Below, piece after piece: positions 59,028 to 64,000 of a stretch of DNA of 64,000 nt. Position numbers and translations under genes: made by a program. The notes below the pieces were generated by a model. The model was not told where the DNA came from and did not search any database. It saw nothing but the letters and a program-made list of their open reading frames with translations. The DNA is from Actinomycetota bacterium (GTDB taxonomy: Bacteria; Actinomycetota; Actinomycetes; Streptosporangiales; Streptosporangiaceae): assembly GCA_027314515.1 (NCBI GenBank), contig DAHVAR010000082.1, forward strand, positions 31,627 to 95,626, written 5' to 3'. The stretch's first letter is position 1, and the number at the start of each line of letters is the position of its first letter.

Positions 59028-59888
59028 ATGTCCGCGGTAACCGGCCCGAACCCGCAGCCCGGCGCGCCAGCGCTGGCCCGCCGCCACGCGGCCGGCGCGC
59101 CTGGCGCCCGCGGCTTGCTGTTCACCCTCCTTGGCGAGTACGTCCTGCCGGGCTCGCACGCGGTCTGGACCGCGACCGTCATCTCTGTCATGGCCCGCCT
59201 CGGCGTTGAGGAGAAGGCCTCCCGGCAGGCGCTGATGCGGACGGCAGCCGACGGCTGGCTGACGGCCGAGCGGATCGGCCGCCAGACGCGGTGGCGGCTG
59301 ACAGCGAGCGGGGTGCGGCTGCTGACCGACGGAGCCGAACGGATTTACGGCTTCGGCGCGAACCGGGCCGACTGGGACGGCAGCTGGCTGCTCGTGCTCG
59401 CCCGCGCGAGCGAGTCCGAGCGCGCCGCGCGGCACCTGCTGCGCAGCAGGCTGACCTGGGCAGGCTTCGGCAGCCCGGCGCCCGGCGTGTGGATCAGCAC
59501 GCACGCCGAGCGGCTGGCCGAAGTGGAGGGCATCCTGCGGGAGGCCGGCCTGGCCGGAGACGCTCAGGTCTTCCGCGCCCGGCATGCGGGTGGCCAGCTT
59601 GCCGCGATGGTCGCGCAGGCATGGGATCTGGCCGCGACCGCGGCAGCCTACGACGAGTTCCTGACCGCCTTCGCCGACGCCGCGGCGCGTGATCCGCTGG
59701 CACGCACCATCGAGCTGGTGCATGCCTGGCGCCGTTTCCCGTGGACGGACCCTGACCTGCCCCGGCAGTTGCTGCCGCGGCAGTGGAGCGGCGCCAGGGC
59801 CGCAGTGCTGTTCCGACGCCGTCACGCGCAGTGGGCGCCGGCCGCGCTGGCAGCCTGGCGGCAGGAGTCGGCGCGCATCGGTAACTAG
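59028..59888 (+). CDS. PaaX-family transcriptional regulator
   Basis: 286 residues. PaaX repressors respond to aryl-CoA thioesters (phenylacetyl-CoA in the archetype). Seen: winged-helix domain LLFTLLGEYVLPGSHAVWTATVISVMARLGVEEKASRQALMRTAADGWLTAERIGRQTRWRLT, middle domain WDGSWLLVLARASESERAARHLLRSRLTWAGFGSPAPGVWIS, and the C-terminal helix domain. ATG 59028 has AGGAG upstream; ATG 58968 is in frame but inside the putative operator. Next to boxCB it most likely senses benzoyl-CoA or a downstream intermediate. Confidence 0.9.
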   Translation: MSAVTGPNPQPGAPALARRHAAGAPGARGLLFTLLGEYVLPGSHAVWTATVISVMARLGVEEKASRQALMRTAADGWLTAERIGRQTRWRLTASGVRLLTDGAERIYGFGANRADWDGSWLLVLARASESERAARHLLRSRLTWAGFGSPAPGVWISTHAERLAEVEGILREAGLAGDAQVFRARHAGGQLAAMVAQAWDLAATAAAYDEFLTAFADAAARDPLARTIELVHAWRRFPWTDPDLPRQLLPRQWSGARAAVLFRRRHAQWAPAALAAWRQESARIGN

Positions 59889-59910
59889 CGCCCGGCCGAC
59901 TGCGGGCTAG

Positions 59911-60300
59911 CTAGGATTCCCGGGCCGCCTGTCGATGCGTAGTCAGTGCTGGGTGGCTTGGCATGGGCAGCGGCTTGGCTGGCGCGCCCGGTGGAGTCGG
60001 CAGCTGGGGCTGGACGCTGGCCGGCATGCCAGCCGCCAGCGGGGCGAACGACGCGACTGGCACTTGCTGTCGCAGGACGCTGGCGTGGGCTGCTCGCAGT
60101 TCCGGTCCTGGCGGCAGGCCGAGATCGGCGCTGAGCTGGCGGCGGACCTGTTCGAATGCATGCAGCGCGGCGGCGTGCTGGCCACTGCCGGCCAGGGCGA
60201 TCATGTAGCACACTAGCGCCCGCTCGTTGAATGGTTGCGCTGGGCGAGCAGTTCTAGCTGGTGCAGCGGGCCGTCGTCGCCCGGGACTGTCTGTACGGGT
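59911..60300 (-). pseudogene. Fragment of a SARP/AfsR-type regulator (BTAD domain), frameshifted
   Basis: The minus strand encodes the end of a bacterial transcriptional activator domain: PFNERALVCYMIALAGSGQHAAALHAFEQVRRQLSADLGLPPGPELRAAHASVLRQQV, followed by a Pro-rich tail. Upstream, LHQLELLAQRNH continues the domain but in another frame, so a one-base shift near 60233 breaks it, and the DNA-binding domain is absent. The 59911-60213 open frame alone starts in mid-domain. Convergent with the PaaX gene. Confidence 0.65.
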
Positions 60301-60767
60301 TACACCGTTAAAGTTACAGTCCCCACCCGTGAATCATCGAGGCTGGTGCGCCCGCTACGCGGACAGCTTGTCGGCGATGGGCCTGGGCTGAGCAGGCCCG
60401 GTACCGCTCGCCTGGGCGGTGCCCTTGACACAGAAACAGAAGAGTTCGGAGCGATCATGGTCCGGCCAGGCCGGCGTAGTGCCATTCGGCGGTGATCACG
60501 CCGGGCTGGGCGGGCAGGTCGTGCTGCTGGCGGATCCACGCGGTGCGAGTGTCGCGGCGCTCGGCCCGGTACCCCGCCCGCCTCCGCCACATACCGCAGC
60601 ACCCGGCCAGGCCTGTCCTTGCAGGCCGTCGAGCGAACCGAAGGCCTACGAACCGCGAAGATCATGACTCAGGCGGACGCCAGGCCCAGCGCAGCTGACG
60701 TCCGAATTGCGCGCGGAGTAGCGGCAGCTACATGCCTGCCTCCGTCCGCGTTCGTGATACCCAGCTT
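60301..60767. other. Stretch without an intact gene
   Basis: On the minus strand a frame ending at TGA 60457-60455 reads GYRAERRDTRTAWIRQQHDLPAQPGVITAEWHYAGLAGP, which looks protein-like but has no start or recognised family. Overlapping frames are shadows. Probably gene remains together with the BTAD fragment next to it. Confidence 0.35.
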
Positions 60768-61334
60768 CTACCCCGGGTGAGCGGCAGCGTCCAGCATGGC
60801 CAGCAGCGTCGTGACAGTAGCCCAGTTCCGCGCCGTGCCGGTCGGCTGCGCCCTGGAACTGGTGAGCCGGGCGGCCAGGTCACTGCGGCCGAAGCCGTCC
60901 GGGGTGTGCAGGAACAACGTCCGCCCCACGATCACGGCGTCGTCCCGGCTGCCCGCGTCCCTGGCACGCTGCACGGCCGCGGCGACCAGCGAGATGGCGT
61001 CCGGGCCGATCTCGTCCCGCCGGAACACCGCGTGCAGGTACTTCGGGTTCGGCTCGGCCGGGAACGGGTTGTCCGCGATCACCTGCGCAAGCTCGGCCCG
61101 CCCGAGCACGACCACCGCGGACCGGATGCCCAGCCGGTCAGCGATCTCGCGTTCCAGCCTGTCGGCAAGCTCGCCGGTATCGGCCTCGGCATGGCTGAAC
61201 AGCAGGTTGCCGCTGCGTATGTAGGTCGTCGCGGCGGCCAGCCCCAGGCCAGCCGCGAGGTCGCGCAGATCCGCCATCGCGACGGTGTTGCCGCCGACGT
61301 TGATGCCGCGCAGCAGGGCCAGGTATCTCAGCAC
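60768..61334 (-). CDS. DUF1697-family protein
   Basis: 188 residues, the normal length. MLRYLALLRGINVGGNTVAMADLRDLAAGLGLAAATTYIRSGNLLFS is the diagnostic N-terminus, followed by NPFPAEPNPKYLHAVF and a C-terminal SDLAARLTSSRAQPTGTARNWATVTTLLAM (usual ATARNWxTVxKL). Function unknown; a cytosolic alpha/beta protein common in actinobacteria. It is read from the same strand as the CYTH/CHAD gene upstream, about 20 bp apart, so they may form an operon. Confidence 0.9.
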   Translation of the reverse strand: MLRYLALLRGINVGGNTVAMADLRDLAAGLGLAAATTYIRSGNLLFSHAEADTGELADRLEREIADRLGIRSAVVVLGRAELAQVIADNPFPAEPNPKYLHAVFRRDEIGPDAISLVAAAVQRARDAGSRDDAVIVGRTLFLHTPDGFGRSDLAARLTSSRAQPTGTARNWATVTTLLAMLDAAAHPG

Positions 61335-61354
61335 AACTGCGCACTATAGCCGGG

Positions 61355-62875
61355 CTAGCGAAGCCAGCGACGGTAGCGCCGCCGGGCCGCCTTCCGCCAG
61401 GCTCTGGCCGCCTTCGACTGCAGCCGGGCGCCCTCGCACGCATCGCGGCCGTACAGCACGCCGTAACTGAACGCGCTCTGGCCGGCCTGCTGCGCGGCGA
61501 CGCCGAGCCGCTGCGCTAGCTGCCGGCCGACGACGGTGTCCTGATGATCGCCGAGAACGGTCTGGACCTTCTTCATCTGCCTGGCGAACCGGGCCGCGTC
61601 CCGGCCCAGCACCGGAGTTACCGCCTCAGCGGCATACCGCGCCTGCTTGGCCGCCTTGCGGGCCTGGTGCAGCCCCAGTTCCCGTGACCTGCCCGGCGGC
61701 TCCGGCAGCGCCGCGCGCATCCGGCGGCTGGTCTTGCGGTAGCTTCGCGCCACCTGCGCCGGCAGCGCCGTCCGGGCCCGGTCGCGGGCAGCCGGACCGG
61801 CCGGGAAGCCGTCGACGAGCTGCTCTAGCTCACTGAGCAATGCGTCGTACCGCACCGACGTCAGGGCTTCGACCGCCGCCGTCATGCTGGCTGCCCGCGC
61901 CCCGGCGGCATGTGCCTGGATTTGTGCCTGCACTGGCCCGATGAGCTCCTCGCTGCCGGCCTGGCTGAGGTGTGCTGCCAGGCGTTCTGCTTGCACCTCG
62001 GCGTCGCGCGCGGCACCGAGCACGCCGCTGAGCCACCTCAGCTCGGCGGCAAGGTGATCGGTCTGCGGGCGGCTGACCACCGTGCCGAACGACCGGAGCG
62101 CACTGCGCAGACGGCGGCAGGCAACCCGCATCTGGTGCACCGAGTCCGGCCTGGCGCGGCGCACCTGCGGGTCGAGCGAGACCAGCATCTCGGCCTGGTC
62201 GCGCAGGTAGGCTCCGATGACGTCGCCGGCGCTGGCCGACGGCCCCAGCGCGGCCGGGCGCGCAGGCGCCAGCGGCCGGCCGCCCAGCACGCGCTCGAGC
62301 TTCGCTGACCGCGCCGACCGTCGCAGCCCGCAGTCCCGCAGCATCCGGTCGGCGGCCGCGAGCAGGGTGCCGTCGCCGCCGGTCAGCTCGACCTCGATCT
62401 CGCGCCACTGCACCGGGGGCCCCCAATCGGGCGCTGGCACTGCCTCGACGCGATCGTCGGCCACCGCCGCGAGCGACTGGCCATCCCGGCCGACGAGAGT
62501 GGTCAGCTGCCGGCGGGTGGTGATCTCGGCCACCGGAATCAGCGGCGCGCCCCTGGTGCGCGCCCGCACCAGGTCGGCGAGCTCGGCCGGGACCGGGCGG
62601 CCGCGGCGAGCGGCCGGCAGCCGGATCTCCTCCCTGCTGTCCCGCCCGCACGGCAGCTTCAGGTGCCAGCCCGCATCGTCGCCGCCCGTCCGCCGCCGCA
62701 GCGTGATCCCCGCCCTGAGCAGCCGCAGATCAGCAGTGTCGTAATACCGGGCTACCAGCTCCTGCAGCTCAGGACCCTGGACCGCGGTCGCGCCCGGCAG
62801 CGTGCCGAGTTCCGGCAGCGTCGCTTCCGGGTCAGCCTCGTACTTGCACTCGGTCTCGATCACGCTCACAGCCAT
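61355..62875 (-). CDS. CYTH and CHAD domain-containing protein
   Basis: 506 residues. Residues about 1-200: CYTH (triphosphate tunnel) domain with VIETECKYEAD at the start, YYDTADLRLLRAGITLRRRTGGDDAGWHLKLP and WREIEVELTGG. Residues about 215-500: helical CHAD domain with DPQVRRARPDSVHQMRVACRRLRSALRSF (polyphosphate-binding His and Arg) and ARKAAKQARYAAEA. Such proteins bind or hydrolyse inorganic polyphosphate/triphosphate. In the CYTH EXEXK motif ETECK keeps both Glu and Lys. Confidence 0.95.
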   Translation of the reverse strand: MAVSVIETECKYEADPEATLPELGTLPGATAVQGPELQELVARYYDTADLRLLRAGITLRRRTGGDDAGWHLKLPCGRDSREEIRLPAARRGRPVPAELADLVRARTRGAPLIPVAEITTRRQLTTLVGRDGQSLAAVADDRVEAVPAPDWGPPVQWREIEVELTGGDGTLLAAADRMLRDCGLRRSARSAKLERVLGGRPLAPARPAALGPSASAGDVIGAYLRDQAEMLVSLDPQVRRARPDSVHQMRVACRRLRSALRSFGTVVSRPQTDHLAAELRWLSGVLGAARDAEVQAERLAAHLSQAGSEELIGPVQAQIQAHAAGARAASMTAAVEALTSVRYDALLSELEQLVDGFPAGPAARDRARTALPAQVARSYRKTSRRMRAALPEPPGRSRELGLHQARKAAKQARYAAEAVTPVLGRDAARFARQMKKVQTVLGDHQDTVVGRQLAQRLGVAAQQAGQSAFSYGVLYGRDACEGARLQSKAARAWRKAARRRYRRWLR

Positions 62876-62962
62876 GCCGCGCCGCCCGACATATCCGGTT
62901 CGCGCTGAGACCGGCGCCCTGGGCTCCGCGCAGTCAAGTCATCCCTGGGCTCACTCTAGGCT

Positions 62963-62996
62963 CTTGCTCTCCATCCGGGCCTTGCTCTCCATCCGG
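62963..62996 (+). repeat. 16-bp direct repeat in an intergenic region
   Basis: CTTGCTCTCCATCCGG at 62963-62978 and again at 62981-62996 (18-bp period), between the CYTH/CHAD gene and a small hypothetical gene. Could be a tandem duplication or a binding-site pair. Confidence 0.8.
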
Positions 62997-63122
62997 ACTT
63001 CACACAGCGTGTTCGGTTTCTGCACGCCCACCGCGTTATCTGAGACAACGACAGCAACGGCGGTCACTACTCAAGGCCTCATGGCAAGAGCGTGCCGCCG
63101 CCTACCCCGGAAGGCCTGAGCG

Positions 63123-63350
63123 ATGGACTCTCATGACGAACTGCGCCGGCTGAGCGAGCTTCTGCCAGCACTGCCCGCGGAGGTGTCCGACCGGATCGCC
63201 GGGGCTCTGGCCGCCGAGGCGGCACGCCGCGTCGCGGCGCAATCCTGCGAGTTCAGCCTGCCGACCGCACTGCCGCCGCAGCGCAGCGTGGCAGGGCAGG
63301 CTCTTGCCAGTTACGTGCCCCGCCAGGCGCGAGTCGCCGCGCCAGGCTGA
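63123..63350 (+). CDS. Small hypothetical protein
   Basis: 75 residues: a helical N-terminal half (DELRRLSELLPALPAEVSDRIAGALAAEAARRVAAQ) and a polar tail. No domain recognised; the first half resembles the short N-terminal regions of actinobacterial regulatory or anti-sigma-like proteins, but that is weak. ATG with GGAAGG upstream supports translation. Convergent with the last gene. Confidence 0.5.
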   Translation: MDSHDELRRLSELLPALPAEVSDRIAGALAAEAARRVAAQSCEFSLPTALPPQRSVAGQALASYVPRQARVAAPG

Positions 63351-63383
63351 GGACCGCCGCCACTTGCCCGGCTCGCTGGGTAG

Positions 63384-63896
63384 TCAGCCCCGGCTCGCCA
63401 GGATGGCGGTCAGCACCGTGAGCACCAGCGACGACGACGCGATCAGGCCATGCACCCAGATCAGCCGGGGCGGGAACGACCAGGCGCCGGGTACCCGGCG
63501 GCTGGCGGCCTGCCGGCTGCGGGTCAGCCAGCCGAGGCCGGCCATCAGCGTCAGCACGAGGATGGCGAAAGCGATCCAGGCCAGCGGCCGGTAGTGCACG
63601 AAGGTGAACATCATCCAGCAAGCGATCCCGGTCACCGCAAGCGTCGGATGGCTGAATTCCAGCAACGGGTGCTCCCCGGCAGGCGTCGCGACCCGCACGT
63701 GCGGGCTGGGCGGCGGACCGCCTTCGGGGGTCAGCGGAACCGCAGCCAGCCGCGGCCCTGCCATCGAGTCGGCCGGCACCGCCTGGCTGGCCCGTGCCGC
63801 TGCCGCCGCAGTCCGGCGGGCCGCGCCGCCAGCCCTCAGCAAGGTAACTCCAGCTACGGCGGTTGCCAGCCACAACACCAGCACCACGATTGCCAA
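63384..63896 (-). CDS. Hypothetical membrane protein
   Basis: 170 residues with four hydrophobic helices: an N-terminal one (about 3-22), a Pro/Ala-rich loop (about 25-75), then LAVTGIACWMMFTFVHY, LAWIAFAILVLTLMAGLGWL and LIWVHGLIASSSLVLTVLTAIL. His residues in the helices (HPTLAVTG, FVHYRP, WVHGL) are reminiscent of b-type haem membrane proteins, but this is not enough for assignment. No close neighbours on its strand within the window. Confidence 0.6.
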   Translation of the reverse strand: MAIVVLVLWLATAVAGVTLLRAGGAARRTAAAAARASQAVPADSMAGPRLAAVPLTPEGGPPPSPHVRVATPAGEHPLLEFSHPTLAVTGIACWMMFTFVHYRPLAWIAFAILVLTLMAGLGWLTRSRQAASRRVPGAWSFPPRLIWVHGLIASSSLVLTVLTAILASRG

Positions 63897-64000
63897 CGCC
63901 CGTCCCTCCAGGTGGCGGCCCGGTTACCCGGCTTGCCGCAGTCTGCCAGTGCCATCCCGCCAGGGGGCGGCTTGGTCTCGCGAATCAGGCTAGCCCACGT

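Noticed and set aside
1..64000. CRISPR array, tRNA or rRNA genes, intact insertion sequence or prophage
   Set aside because: No spaced repeat array, cloverleaf-like sequence, transposase gene or phage genes were recognised on either strand.

Overview
The window is high-GC DNA with dense, mostly operonic coding and frequent 4-bp ATGA/GTGA gene overlaps. It looks like a soil-type Actinomycetota. Pointers are a P1B-5 metal ATPase carrying a hemerythrin domain, LLM/F420-type oxidoreductase, EgtE-like and PaaX proteins, a SARP/AfsR-type BTAD fragment, and small actinobacterial families such as DUF6131. I cannot name the genus. No rRNA, tRNA, CRISPR array or intact transposon was seen.

Layout. (1) 1-4.4 kb: the 3' part of a DDAH/amidinotransferase-like gene, a hypothetical gene, a CYP125-like P450 broken by one in-frame amber codon, and a CocE-type hydrolase. 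(2) 4.4-12.7 kb: a metal/redox block. It holds a P1B-5 ATPase-hemerythrin fusion, a two-component system, and a divergent operon (small membrane protein, ApbE, ferric-reductase-like membrane protein, NuoF/SLBB protein, 3Fe-4S-type ferredoxin). A symmetric six-element TGTG array lies between the two divergent units. (3) 12.7-37.9 kb: a large catabolic island. It holds a three-subunit molybdenum hydroxylase, an aryl-CoA ligase-like enzyme, a thiolase, an amidohydrolase, an SDR and a second amidohydrolase. Two complete branched-chain-type ABC importers face each other around a TrmB-type regulator and a pita-bread (M24) protein. A second CocE hydrolase, a third amidohydrolase (close paralogue of the first) and an ABM-domain protein follow. 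(4) 38-44.4 kb: catalase, a 51-aa DUF6131 protein, an AIM24/AIM24/SPFH zinc-ribbon cluster and a RodZ-like anchored HTH protein. (5) 44.4-51 kb: an LLM oxidoreductase, an FAH-family hydrolase, a DinB-like protein, a frameshifted acyl-CoA synthetase, TSUP/DUF1622 remnants and an EgtE-like PLP enzyme. (6) 51-55.6 kb: a GH113-like lipoprotein plus an Egh-like glycosyltransferase, then an MFS transporter. (7) 55.6-64 kb: boxB-boxC (aerobic benzoyl-CoA epoxide pathway) divergent from a PaaX-type regulator, a BTAD remnant, DUF1697, CYTH/CHAD and two hypothetical genes.

The most interesting system is the island at 12.7-37.9 kb. Several of its promoters carry a short palindrome, CTAC-N4-GTAG (perfect at 16329, 22010 and 36511; degenerate copies at 12699, 27893, 27967, 34333 and 36413). 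The copies precede the hydroxylase, the ligase operon, both importers, the M24 protein, the CocE protein, the third amidohydrolase and the TrmB-type regulator itself. I infer one regulon for import and CoA-dependent breakdown of an unidentified, perhaps aromatic or heterocyclic, compound. The regulator at 26982-27839 is the best in-window candidate to bind the motif.

The window is also rich in decay. There is a point nonsense (P450), a one-base deletion (acyl-CoA synthetase), a missing canonical start (second LivM-LivG fusion), and gene fragments: a methyltransferase tail, a molybdopterin-subunit tail, a TSUP permease piece, a boxC piece and a BTAD regulator piece.
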